Positions 34,856-45,000 of a DNA stretch of 47,806 nucleotides are shown piece by piece. The stretch comes from an uncultured SAR86 cluster bacterium (GTDB lineage Bacteria > Pseudomonadota > Gammaproteobacteria > Magnimaribacterales > Magnimaribacteraceae), in contig CALIUO010000001.1 in NCBI GenBank assembly GCA_938048695.1, forward strand, positions 1-47,806, read 5' to 3'. The notes beneath the pieces are model-generated. The model was not told the DNA's origin, ran no database searches, and saw nothing but the letters and a program-made list of their open reading frames with translations. Numbering within the stretch: the first letter of the stretch is position 1; each line of letters opens with the position of its first letter. Both the position numbers and the translations under genes were made by a program.

Positions 34856-36049
34856 TTATAACCCCAATATTGCTTTTGAAATAACGTTTCTTTGAATTTC
34901 ATTACTACCACCATAGATACTAACTTTTCTATAGTTTAAATAATGAGGCATCACAGGTGCAGCATAGTCTGGTCCAACTGTTTCGTTTGAGCCAATTTCA
35001 TTTTCTAAATAAAACGGATGCGCATAGTAAGCTAGCATCTCGACAAATAACTCTGAAATTGTCTGTTGTAATTCAGTGCCTTTGATTTTAAGAATAGATG
35101 ATTCAGCGCCTGGAGATCCACCTTGTGACATTGCTGCTAAAGTTCTAAGTTCAGTAAATTCTGTAGCTGTAAGTTCTATTTCTGTCTCTTCTATTTTGTT
35201 TCTAAACTGGGTGTCATTTAACAAATTACTTTCACCTAAAGGTATATCAGCTGATAGTTCTTTTAATCTTTTGAGCTCCCTTTTTAAAGCTGCAATACCT
35301 GCTATACCACTTCTTTCATGAGCTAATAAAAATTTAGCTATATTCCAGCCTTGACCCTCTTCACCTACCAAATTTTCTGCAGGAACTTCGACGTTATCAA
35401 AGTAGACCATATTAACTTCATGAGAACCATCAATCGTTATGATTGGTTTAACTTCAATTCCTGGAGTGTTCATATCGATTAATAAGAAGCTTATACCTTC
35501 TTGTTTAATAGGAGTTGTTTCTGTTCTAACAAGACAAAAAATCCAGTCTGCATGTTGAGCCAAAGTTGTCCAAGTTTTTGTGCCGTTGACTATGTATTTA
35601 TCTCCTTTTAGCTCGGCTTTAGTTTTCAATGAAGCTAAGTCAGATCCAGATCCAGGCTCTGAATATCCCTGGCACCACCAAACATCACTATTCAAGATTG
35701 AAGGTAAAAATTTCTGCTTTTGCTCTTCTGTACCAAATGTATAAATTACAGGTGCGCACATACCCATGCCAAAAGGTATTGTTGTTGGAGTATTTGCCTT
35801 AGCGAGCTCTTCTTGAAGAATATATTTCTGTGTTACAGAAAGTTCATCTTGATTTGTGTATTCTGTTGGCCAATTTATAGCGAACCAGCCTTTTTGGTTG
35901 AGGATTTTTTGCCACCTAACTATCTCTTCCTTCTCCAGGGGGATTCTTTTGTCCTGCTTTTCTTTGATATCTTCCGGATACTCAGTTTCTAAAAAACTGA
36001 CGACCTCTTGTCTGAATGTTACATCTGCTTCTGAAAATTTTAAGTCCAT
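34856..36049 (-). CDS. Acyl-CoA dehydrogenase, large-subunit type (PimC-like)
   Basis: The start at 36049 (MDLKFSEADVTFRQEV) has AGGA six bases upstream and gives 397 residues; the frame runs back 42 bases to a less likely start. Motifs are canonical for the FAD-binding partner: GYSEPGSGSDLASLKTKAE, GTKTWTTLAQHADWIF, and YGGSNEIQRNVISKAILGL at the end. Sequence style and pairing with the next gene match PimC/PimD-type heteromeric dehydrogenases that act on dicarboxylyl-, branched or side-chain acyl-CoAs. It heads the ACAD-ACAD-gap unit and is divergent from mfd. Confidence 0.9.
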   Translation of the reverse strand: MDLKFSEADVTFRQEVVSFLETEYPEDIKEKQDKRIPLEKEEIVRWQKILNQKGWFAINWPTEYTNQDELSVTQKYILQEELAKANTPTTIPFGMGMCAPVIYTFGTEEQKQKFLPSILNSDVWWCQGYSEPGSGSDLASLKTKAELKGDKYIVNGTKTWTTLAQHADWIFCLVRTETTPIKQEGISFLLIDMNTPGIEVKPIITIDGSHEVNMVYFDNVEVPAENLVGEEGQGWNIAKFLLAHERSGIAGIAALKRELKRLKELSADIPLGESNLLNDTQFRNKIEETEIELTATEFTELRTLAAMSQGGSPGAESSILKIKGTELQQTISELFVEMLAYYAHPFYLENEIGSNETVGPDYAAPVMPHYLNYRKVSIYGGSNEIQRNVISKAILGL

Positions 36050-36131
36050 TTCGTTCCTGTTTAATAAAAAAAAATAATTATACACTTCCATATATAATTT
36101 GCTTTTTTTTTACAAAAAAACAGACATTTAA

Positions 36132-39092
36132 GTGGTAAAAATAATCACATCTTCCGCGGATGTTTTAGATCTGGGGATAAATTCGTCTCAAAATAATTTA
36201 CTAGTTACAAAAGACGCTCAATCTGCGGTCAAACTATTTAGTTATTTTGAAGATAATGCTGATTTTATTTTGCTAGAAAACTCTGAATTATTGCCTTATG
36301 ACTTTTTTTCAATGTCGCCGATTGTTAGAGCCAAACGGATTGATGCTCTATCCTCTTTGCTTAAGAGAAAAGGAATTACACTCATTGCATCCATAAATAC
36401 AATTTTATCTCCCGTACCGCATCCCAGTCATATTTCTCCCCTTAATAGCTTATCTGTAAATGATTATTTCAAAGTAGAAAGCGTAATTGACGAAATTATT
36501 AACTACGGATATGTAAAAAAAGATTTTGTAACAGAACCTGGACACTTTGCGCTTAGAGGTTCAGTTATGGATATATTTCTTACCAGTAGTAAGAAACCCA
36601 TAAGAATAGAATTTTTTGATAACAAGATAGAGAGTCTAAGGACATTTAATACAGAATCTCAAATAACTGATGAAAAAATTGATTCCCTTAACTTTCTTCC
36701 TTCTTATGAATATCCTTCTCACAAAGAAGCGGCTGAAATTTTTAAAAAAGAATGGAGGAAAAACTTTGATACTTTCGAAAATGATTCTGAAATCTTCTCT
36801 AGAGTTATGAATCTAAAATCAGCAGAGGGTGTTGAAATTTACTTACCTCTATTCTACGAAGGAAAAGTTACTATCCTCTCTTATTTGAATAATGTTGATC
36901 AGATATACATTCAAAAAAATACTGATGTTAAGGCATCCGAGTTTGAAGAACTTATAAATGAAAGGTATGAAGAATATAGATATGACCAAAAAAGACCTTT
37001 ACTTAAGCCGAATGATCTTTTTTTGAGTTATTCAGATTTCATTAAGCATGTACAAAAAAATAATTCTTTTGATTTTGATCAACTAGAGGTATCCGAAAAT
37101 TTTGAAACTTTAAAAGAGTCTACAAGAAATGAAAAAGCAGATGTCTCTACTTCAAAAATGCCAGATAAGGGTGACTTGGTTGTTCATCTATCACATGGAA
37201 TTGGCAGATTCTCAGGCCTCAAACAACTAAATACCTTTGTTGGTACAAGTGATTGTTTAGAAATACTTTATAAAGACAACAGTAAAGTGTTTGTTCCCAT
37301 TGAAAATATGAATCTTGTCTCAAAATACTTTGGGCCAGAAGATAGAGATGTAGATTCTCTTAATTCAAAGAAATGGAAAAAAAGAAAAGATAAGGCTTTA
37401 AAACAAACATTCGATACAGCTGCTGAACTTCTTGAGGTTCAAGCCAAAAGAAACAAAGCTCGCGGATTTGCATTCAAGATATACGAGGAAGAATTCTTGG
37501 ACTTTGTTAAAAAATTTCCTTACGAAGAGACCTATGATCAAAAAAGAACGATTGAAGAAGTCACTTTTGATATGCAATCAATTAGACCTATGGATAGGTT
37601 GATATGTGGTGAAGTGGGTTTTGGAAAAACTGAAGTTGCTATGAGAGCTGCTTTTATTGCTGCTCTCAACAATAAACAGACTTGTATACTTGTACCGACT
37701 ACATTGCTTGCCTCACAACACTTCGCAAGTTTTGTAGAGAGATTTACAGATAGTGGAATTAGTATTTCTATTTTATCCAGAAATATCAGCAATAAAGAGA
37801 AAGATGCTCTCCTTTTAGGACTAGAGTCAGGCGAAATAGATATAGTCATTGGTACACACGCATTGATACAAGGAAATATAAAATTTAAGGATCTTGGTTT
37901 ATTGATTATTGATGAAGAGCATCGTTTTGGAGTTAGGCAAAAAGAAAAAATTAAAACTCTAAAAGAAGAAGTAGAAATTTTAAGCCTTTCAGCAACCCCA
38001 ATTCCAAGATCATTAAATTTTGCACTATCTGAGTTGAAAGATTTATCAATTATAGCTACAGCTCCTGATGATAGATTACCTGTTAAAACATTTACTTACT
38101 CTTTCAATGAAAATTTAATTCATGAAGCTATCCAAAGAGAAAACTTAAGAGGAGGACAGACATACTATCTTTGTAATGACCTAACTCTTATTGAAGACAG
38201 GAGAATAAGACTCAAAGATAAATTTCAAGATTTAGAGATAGAAGTTGTTCACGGACAATTAAAGCCTAAAGATATTGAAGCAATAATGTTGAAATTCAAT
38301 GCTGGTCAAATTGATATATTAGTTTGCTCTTCAATTATTGAAAGCGGTATTGATGTTTCAAATGCCAATACATTGATTGTGGAAGATGCAGATAAATTTG
38401 GTTTATCTCAATTACATCAACTCAGAGGGAGAGTTGGAAGATCAGAAAAACAGGCTTATGCATATTTCTTAAGATCGAGGAATATAATCAATAAAAAAAA
38501 TGCAGACAAAAGGTTTGATGCCTTAATGAGTGCAGATTCATTATCTGCAGGATTTCTTTTGGCACTAAAAGATCTCGAAATAAGAGGTGCAGGAGAAATT
38601 CTTGGATCAAGTCAAAGTGGTGTATTTGAGTCAATTGGTCTAGAGCTCTATACAAGAATGATAAAAAAAGCTTCTGAATTCATTAAAAGCGGAGAGCTAG
38701 ATTTTCAATCCTTGGATGAGTCTCCTGAAATTAATATTAATGAAAATTGCTTTATACCTGAAGATTATCTACCAGATATAAACGTCAGGCTTCTTATGTA
38801 CAACAAAGTAGCTTTGGCGGAGACAAATGAAGACCTAAAGAATATTCAAATTGAAATGATCAATAGATTTGGTTTATTGCCAGATGAACTTAAAAATTTC
38901 TTCCATCAGGCTGAATTAAAGATTGTTGCAGAGAATTTCTCAGTCAAGAAAATCAATTTTAATGCAAATAAAATAAGTATTTTTTATAAGAACAATGAAT
39001 TAGATACATCCTTTTTTAATGATGGTAGATTAGAGGATAAAGTAAAAATGACTTCTGATGTGATAAAGGCTATTAGTAAAAATGTCTCTTAA
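36132..39092 (+). CDS. mfd: Transcription-repair coupling factor Mfd, lacking domain D3
   Basis: Mfd pushes stalled RNA polymerase off damaged DNA and recruits UvrA. With a GTG start it has 986 residues against 1148 in E. coli. Domains in order: UvrB-like D1a-D2-D1b (1 to about 325; LPYDFFS, GHFALRGSVMDIF, IRIEFFD), RNA-polymerase-interacting domain from about 343 (KGDLVVHLSHGIGRFSG), helicase modules (Walker A CGEVGFGKTE, box IDEEHRFG, HQLRGRVGRS, TRG-like EIRGAGEILG) and D7 (YLPDINVRLLMY to the end). The D3 domain, about 110 residues in E. coli, is missing; only some 20 residues join D1b to the polymerase-binding domain. The 3' end overlaps the next gene by 11 bases. Confidence 0.96.
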   Translation: MVKIITSSADVLDLGINSSQNNLLVTKDAQSAVKLFSYFEDNADFILLENSELLPYDFFSMSPIVRAKRIDALSSLLKRKGITLIASINTILSPVPHPSHISPLNSLSVNDYFKVESVIDEIINYGYVKKDFVTEPGHFALRGSVMDIFLTSSKKPIRIEFFDNKIESLRTFNTESQITDEKIDSLNFLPSYEYPSHKEAAEIFKKEWRKNFDTFENDSEIFSRVMNLKSAEGVEIYLPLFYEGKVTILSYLNNVDQIYIQKNTDVKASEFEELINERYEEYRYDQKRPLLKPNDLFLSYSDFIKHVQKNNSFDFDQLEVSENFETLKESTRNEKADVSTSKMPDKGDLVVHLSHGIGRFSGLKQLNTFVGTSDCLEILYKDNSKVFVPIENMNLVSKYFGPEDRDVDSLNSKKWKKRKDKALKQTFDTAAELLEVQAKRNKARGFAFKIYEEEFLDFVKKFPYEETYDQKRTIEEVTFDMQSIRPMDRLICGEVGFGKTEVAMRAAFIAALNNKQTCILVPTTLLASQHFASFVERFTDSGISISILSRNISNKEKDALLLGLESGEIDIVIGTHALIQGNIKFKDLGLLIIDEEHRFGVRQKEKIKTLKEEVEILSLSATPIPRSLNFALSELKDLSIIATAPDDRLPVKTFTYSFNENLIHEAIQRENLRGGQTYYLCNDLTLIEDRRIRLKDKFQDLEIEVVHGQLKPKDIEAIMLKFNAGQIDILVCSSIIESGIDVSNANTLIVEDADKFGLSQLHQLRGRVGRSEKQAYAYFLRSRNIINKKNADKRFDALMSADSLSAGFLLALKDLEIRGAGEILGSSQSGVFESIGLELYTRMIKKASEFIKSGELDFQSLDESPEININENCFIPEDYLPDINVRLLMYNKVALAETNEDLKNIQIEMINRFGLLPDELKNFFHQAELKIVAENFSVKKINFNANKISIFYKNNELDTSFFNDGRLEDKVKMTSDVIKAISKNVS

Positions 39093-40017
39093 ATTAACTC
39101 TAATATTTGCTTTTGTGGTCCAAAATATTTACGCGAAAAGCTCCGACGAATATGTTCAACTATTTCTGAATGAAGAAATTGAAAGTAATCTAATCAAGGT
39201 CGATTTCTTAATAATCCAAAATCTTAATTTGGAAGAAGTTGATCTAAAGGAAAAATGGGAAGATTTAGATGAATTTATATTCTCTGAGGAGCTAATTTAT
39301 CTCAAAGAAGAACCAACGACATTGGTTACTTTAATTCAAAATGAAACGAATGCATTAACATTACCTGATATAAGGATCGAGTCTTCAATCGATTATCCAG
39401 TCATTAATGAGGAAAAAACTCAGGTTAAAGCTCCTGAACCATTTCTTTTTGAAAGAATACCCTTTCAAAATAAGATGATGGCTATTGAAGCGAACCTAAA
39501 CAGAAGTCGAGATTATAGGGTTGTTTATTATAATTCTTGGTACCAACCTGCAGTTCAGCAAGAAAGATCTTTACCAGTATTTATAGAAGCAGTTAAACAA
39601 GATAAAAAGGTTTATGGTGAAATAAATATCTATAAAGAACGTTTTATACACCTAGATTCTAGAATTAGATTTTCACAACAAACGGAAGTAATAGATACCA
39701 GTAAGTTGGTTCCTAATTTAATTAATATTCAAGAACTTGTTGAAAATAAGAAAAGAAAAAATTCTGAAGTAGAAATTGAAGATAACTATTGGATGGAAAC
39801 TATCTTTAATACTGTTAAATTGAATTTCAAATACTTAGAAGATTTTATCACGTCAGATGATTCAATTATTTCGCCTGTTTTAATAGAAGAACCTAATTAC
39901 AAATATCAAGATTTATACGAAATAAAGAAAGACATAAAACTTGATCCAGAAACTTTAAATTTCGTAGATCATCCATATTTTTCAATCTTAATTAGAGTTG
40001 AAGAAATTTCTAATTAA
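39082..40017 (+). CDS. CsiV-like exported protein
   Basis: The 311-residue protein has a signal peptide (LTLIFAFVVQNIYA). The central part, LNRSRDYRVVYYNSWYQPAV followed by VYGEINIYKERFIHLDSRI, matches the CsiV (DUF2803) family, whose Vibrio member is a periplasmic factor for cell shape in the presence of D-amino acids. HPYFSILIRVEEI closes the protein as usual. The N-terminal half has low similarity. It lies directly after mfd, as in Pseudomonas, and overlaps it by 11 bases; the 3' end overlaps the convergent sbcB by eight. Confidence 0.8.
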   Translation: MSLKLTLIFAFVVQNIYAKSSDEYVQLFLNEEIESNLIKVDFLIIQNLNLEEVDLKEKWEDLDEFIFSEELIYLKEEPTTLVTLIQNETNALTLPDIRIESSIDYPVINEEKTQVKAPEPFLFERIPFQNKMMAIEANLNRSRDYRVVYYNSWYQPAVQQERSLPVFIEAVKQDKKVYGEINIYKERFIHLDSRIRFSQQTEVIDTSKLVPNLINIQELVENKKRKNSEVEIEDNYWMETIFNTVKLNFKYLEDFITSDDSIISPVLIEEPNYKYQDLYEIKKDIKLDPETLNFVDHPYFSILIRVEEISN

Positions 40018-41416
40018 ATTCTGATTTTTTAACCAAATTCCTTTCTAGCTGTTCCAAAATTTCTTTCTTTTCTCCGGTTGCTTCCATGAGCATAGAGCGA
40101 GTTTTATCTAGAGTTTTTTCAAGTGAAGGCCAAGGCCCTTTGTCGTATAGTCTTTGGTTAAGAAAATTTTGGTATCTATCAAAAGTTTCTGCTGAGACTG
40201 ATTCGGGGTTATTAACGCATACTAGTCTCTCTGCAAGTTCTTTGTATCTGGCATCTTCAAATCCATCAAGTACTTTAGATCGTTCATCCCAAGGAAGTGT
40301 GTGGAACCTTTCCATCCATAGATCATCAGCATCTGATGGAAAACCAGAGTATACGGTTTGCTCAAGATGCTTCGGAGCTGGATAGTTTATTTGATTACTG
40401 GCTAATAATTCACTAACTCTACTTTGAAGTTTTATATTTTCTCTTACTTTATGTGCTCTTTCGATAAGCTGCTCGTGAGGTATATCCAGATAATTTTCGA
40501 TAGCAGGTATCTGATCAGAAGGCATTACTGGTAAACTTTTGTTGATTCTTACCTTCCTAATGGCAGTGCCACTATTACCTATTTGCTCTAGAAGTTCAGC
40601 ATCCGTCAAATCATCCAACTGATCCGGATCAAAATATAGGTCTGCTACAGCGACTTCGTTATTCATCTTAGGGTTTTGGCCACAGAATGTGACGGGATAT
40701 GTAAATTTTTTCCTCCTTACAACCTCACCTATCATTGCAAAAGGTTCAGATTGAAGAATTTCAAGGTTGCCTATTTTAGATGAACCTTTAATGGATGCGC
40801 GCCAAACAGGACTAGCCTTTTCCAATATCAGCTTAGCTAACTCGTGCATTTGAACACAATCTGCAAGAGCATCATGAGCATTCTCAATTTCAATTGAATT
40901 AGCATCTGACCAATCTGTGAGTTTCATGCTTATATTGCCTTCATCGAAAATGGGTAAATTTAAACTATCAGGAAAAAAGTTAGCAACAAGCTGTAAAGTG
41001 CTGAGCATGTCTAAACGAGATGCTCCTAATGTATTGGTTATGTATAGAGGAAGTAAATTCCAGAAGAATTGTCTTCTGAAAAGCTCTTCATCAAATCTAT
41101 GACCATTATAAGTAATATAAACTGGGTTTCGCCCTTTCGACCATTCCAACCATGTAGACCTTAAAAGTCGCATCATCTCGTAATGGGACATGGAATCATC
41201 TCCCAAAGACTCAACTTTTTTATGAACCAAATATGCCTCTGGAGAAGGCACTATCCAAGGCAATAATTTACAACCTATGTCTTGGGAGTTTTCTTCTTTT
41301 AAAGATTCATCAGTTAATAAAGATCCAATTTGGATAATCTGAGAGAAATTTATATCGAGGCCTGTGGTTTCAGTATCGGTAAAGATATAGCAAGAATCTG
41401 CATTTAATTGCGACAT
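40010..41416 (-). CDS. sbcB: Exodeoxyribonuclease I
   Basis: ExoI degrades single-stranded DNA 3' to 5' and takes part in mismatch repair and recombination. The 468-residue protein has the DEDD exonuclease residues: D14 and E16 in FTDTETTGLD, TYNGHRFDEELFRRQFFWNL, and the histidine/aspartate in NAHDALADCV. The SH3-like and C-terminal helical domains of E. coli ExoI (475 residues) are represented by VTFCGQNP, RINKSLPVM and LPWDERSK. Three bases separate it from nfuA upstream. Confidence 0.95.
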   Translation of the reverse strand: MSQLNADSCYIFTDTETTGLDINFSQIIQIGSLLTDESLKEENSQDIGCKLLPWIVPSPEAYLVHKKVESLGDDSMSHYEMMRLLRSTWLEWSKGRNPVYITYNGHRFDEELFRRQFFWNLLPLYITNTLGASRLDMLSTLQLVANFFPDSLNLPIFDEGNISMKLTDWSDANSIEIENAHDALADCVQMHELAKLILEKASPVWRASIKGSSKIGNLEILQSEPFAMIGEVVRRKKFTYPVTFCGQNPKMNNEVAVADLYFDPDQLDDLTDAELLEQIGNSGTAIRKVRINKSLPVMPSDQIPAIENYLDIPHEQLIERAHKVRENIKLQSRVSELLASNQINYPAPKHLEQTVYSGFPSDADDLWMERFHTLPWDERSKVLDGFEDARYKELAERLVCVNNPESVSAETFDRYQNFLNQRLYDKGPWPSLEKTLDKTRSMLMEATGEKKEILEQLERNLVKKSEFN

Positions 41417-41419
41417 ATA

Positions 41420-41998
41420 CTACTTGTAGTATGCGTTTTCTCTGTAACTATGATCAGTTACATCCTTAACACTTTTTAATCCTTCAACCTGCTCTAGTAA
41501 AGTTTTTTCAACACCATCTTTGAGAGTCAAATCTACCATGCCACAACCTTGACACCCTCCTCCAAACTGAAGGATTGCAGTTTCTTCATTAAGAACCTCA
41601 ATCAAAGATACTTCACCTCCATGAGAAGCAAGTCCCGGATTAATTTCAGAATAGAGAACATAGTTTATTTTATCTTCAATAGAAGCGTTTTTACTAATTT
41701 GTGGCAGTTTTGCATTGGGAGCCTTGATTGTTAAAGTTCCACCAAATTTATCAGGTGAATAGTCAACTTCAGCATCTTTCAAAAAATCTATAGATTTTTC
41801 TTCGAGGTACAAACTAAAATCAAATTCTTCAATGAGACGAAATTCTGAGAAGTTTTCATCTTGTTTGGCGTAAGCAATACAAGTTTCAGCTCTAGGAGTT
41901 CCTGGTTCGGAAACAAATATCTTAATTCCTGTTGTATTTTCTTCTTGGTTAGATAAAAGGTCTGCAAGATACTCTTGTGCTGATGGGGTTATATTCAT
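41420..41998 (-). CDS. nfuA: Fe/S biogenesis protein NfuA
   Basis: NfuA carries and delivers Fe-S clusters. The start at 41998 (MNITPSAQEYLADLL) aligns with the E. coli start and is preceded by GGATGAA; an ATG nine bases upstream is possible. The 192-residue protein has a degenerate A-type N-domain lacking the ligand cysteines and a C-terminal Nfu domain with the cluster-binding CxxC in FGGGCQGCGMVDLTL. NPGLASHGGEVSL is also conserved. It forms an operon with sbcB. Confidence 0.95.
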   Translation of the reverse strand: MNITPSAQEYLADLLSNQEENTTGIKIFVSEPGTPRAETCIAYAKQDENFSEFRLIEEFDFSLYLEEKSIDFLKDAEVDYSPDKFGGTLTIKAPNAKLPQISKNASIEDKINYVLYSEINPGLASHGGEVSLIEVLNEETAILQFGGGCQGCGMVDLTLKDGVEKTLLEQVEGLKSVKDVTDHSYRENAYYK

Positions 41999-42046
41999 TT
42001 CATCCATAGTTATATTCTATCAAATTTATTGAGTCTTGATTAGCTA

Positions 42047-42055
42047 TGTTAAAAT
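42047..42055 (+). promoter_or_regulatory. Extended -10 promoter of metH
   Basis: TGTTAAAAT (42047-42055) fits an extended -10 element (TG-N-TAAAAT). TTGAGT at 42029-42034 could act as -35, with a short 15-base spacer. Transcription would begin two or three bases before the GTG start at 42065, so the leader would be almost absent. There is no room for a cobalamin or SAM riboswitch. Confidence 0.45.
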
Positions 42056-42064
42056 CGCACAAAA

Positions 42065-45000
42065 GTGTTTACCAAGACTGAATTCAAAAAACTTATGTCT
42101 GAGAGGATTCTTATTCTCGACGGTGCTATGGGTACAGAAATTCAAAAACACAAACTATCGGAAGAGGATTTTAGGGGCAAACTCTTTCAAGAATACGATA
42201 TAGAGCTGAAAGGTAATAATGATTTACTAACCCTCACTAAACCAGATTTAATTAAGAATATTCATCAGGAATTTGTGGAAGCTGGTTCTGATATTATTGA
42301 GACAAATACTTTTAATTCTAATAGTACTTCTCAGTCAGATTACGGTTTAGAAGAGTTAACCTACAAACTGAATTTTGAAGGCGCAAAATTGGCAAAAGAT
42401 GTTGCCTCAAAAGCTGGAAAAAAGATATTAGTTGCTGGCGTCATAGGTCCTACAAATAGGACCGCATCTCTTTCACCGGACGTTACCGATCCAGCCGCAA
42501 GAAATACTTCTTTTGATGAATTGAAACAAGATTATAAAGAGTGCCTTGATGGATTGATGGACGGAGGATCAGATATCATCTTAATTGAGACCATTTTTGA
42601 TACGCTCAACGCAAAAGCAGCAATCTTTGCCTATCTAGAAAAATGTGACGAACTGAACTTTGAAATTCCTCTCATGATATCCGGGACAATTACTGATGCT
42701 TCAGGAAGAACTCTGTCAGGACAAACAGTTGATGCATTTTGGACATCTGTAGCGCATGCTAAACCAGACTCTATTGGCTTCAACTGTGCGTTAGGTGCTG
42801 AGCAACTGAGACCGCATCTGAAAAGAATTAATGAGATAGCGGATGTTGCTGTGAGCGTTCATCCAAATGCAGGACTCCCTAATGAAATGGGAGGTTATGA
42901 TCAATCGCCAGGTCAAATGGCAAATTTTGCGGAAGAATTTTGCGACAATCAATTCATTAATATTGTAGGTGGTTGTTGTGGAACAACAATAGATCATTTG
43001 AAATCTATATGTTCAAAAGTTGCAGGTAAGGCTCCAAGAGAGATTCCGCAAAGTACTGGTCAAACATTTCTCAGCGGACTTGAAGCCTTAAGCATCGATA
43101 AAAATAGTCTTTTTGTAAATGTTGGTGAAAGAACTAATGTTACAGGATCGAAGAAATTTGCACGTTTGATCAGAGAAAAAGAGTATGACGAAGCTCTTGA
43201 GGTTGCTCGCGAACAAGTTGAATTTGGTGCTCAAGTGATAGATATCAATATGGATGAAGGTATGTTGGATGCGAAATCTGAGATGGAACATTTTCTTAAA
43301 CTACTAGCGACAGAGCCCTCTATAAGTAAAGTCCCCGTAATGATTGATTCTTCTAAATGGGAGGTAATTGAAGAAGGCTTAAAGATACTGCAGGGAAAAT
43401 GTATTGTTAATTCAATCAGTCTAAAGGAAGGTGAAGAGGACTTTATTTCTAAAGCTAGACTTTGTAAAAAATATGGAGCTGCCGTAATAGTTATGCTTTT
43501 TGATGAGAATGGACAGGCCGATACTCTTGAGCGAAAAAATGAAATTGCAAAACGTTCTTACATTGCGCTTACAGAGCAAGCAAGTTTCAATCCTCATGAC
43601 ATAATCATAGATCCTAATGTATTTGCAGTTGCTACAGGATTAGAGGAACACAATAATTATGCAGTTGACTTTATAGATGCTTGTAAATATATAACCGAAA
43701 ATCTTCCTGGAGCTAAAATTTCTGGTGGTATTAGTAATGTATCCTTTTCATTTAGAGGAAATGATACTGTCCGAGAAGCAATGCATTCGGTATTTCTTTA
43801 TCACGCCATAAAGAATGGTCTTTCCATGGGAATAGTCAATGCGGGGCAACTTGTGGTCTACGAAGAAATAGATCCTGACTTAAAAGAGCTGGTTGAAGAT
43901 GTAATTCTTAATCGTAGCGAGAATGCCACAGAACTTCTCGTAGAAAAGGCCTCAGACTATCTCTCTAAGGAGAGTACATCATCAATTAATAACCAAGAAT
44001 GGAGAGACGGTTCTGTCGAAGAAAGAATCTCTCATGCCTTAATCAATGGAATCAATAAATTTATTGTTGATGACGCCGAAGAGGCCAGATTAAAACTGCC
44101 CTCCCCTGTATCTGTGATTGAAGGTCCTTTGATGGATGGAATGAACATTGTTGGTGACTTGTTTGGTGAAGGAAAAATGTTTCTACCTCAAGTGGTTAAA
44201 AGTGCGAGAGTAATGAAAGAGGCTGTGGCGTATTTAGTACCTTACATAGAAGAATCTAAAGATCAAAAATCATCATCAAATGGTAAGGTTGTTATGGCAA
44301 CTGTTAAGGGAGATGTTCACGATATAGGCAAAAATATAGTGGGCGTCATTATGCAATGTAATAATTTTGAAGTAATAGACTTGGGTGTCATGGTTCCTGC
44401 TGAAACTATTATACAAACGGCAATTGATGAAAAAGCTGATTTTATAGGGCTAAGCGGCCTTATAACTCCCTCTCTAGATGAAATGATAAACATAGCCGAA
44501 GAAATGACCAGAAAAGGTCTCGATATACCCATACTTATTGGAGGAGCCACTACCTCAAAAGCCCATACAGCCCTAAAAATAGAACCTGCTTACACTTCAG
44601 GTCAAACTGTGCATGTAACTGACGCGTCTAGAAGTGTTGGTGTCTTACAAAACTTAGTTACTGAAAGTGAAAGAGATAGATACATAGAAGATATTAAAGA
44701 AGATTATAGAAAGACTCGAGAAAGACTGGCTAACAAAGACTCCAAACCATTATTATCGTTGCAAGAGGCAATTGATAACAAATTTCTTTTTGACTGGACA
44801 AATTATCAGCCGCCCAGACCTAGCTTCAATGGCGAAAAACAAATTAAAGGATTAAAAATAAAAGATATAAGAGAATATATTGATTGGACAATATTCTTTC
44901 GATCCTGGGATCTTGCTGGTCAATTCCCCAAAATTCTTGAGGACGAAGTTGTTGGTGAAGCAGCTTCTAGTCTTTACGAGGATGCCTTGGTTATGCTTGA

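Noticed and set aside
42008-42064. Possible cobalamin or SAM riboswitch before metH
   Set aside because: Only about 57 bases separate nfuA and metH, and they hold an AT-rich promoter. That is too short, and no conserved riboswitch core is seen.
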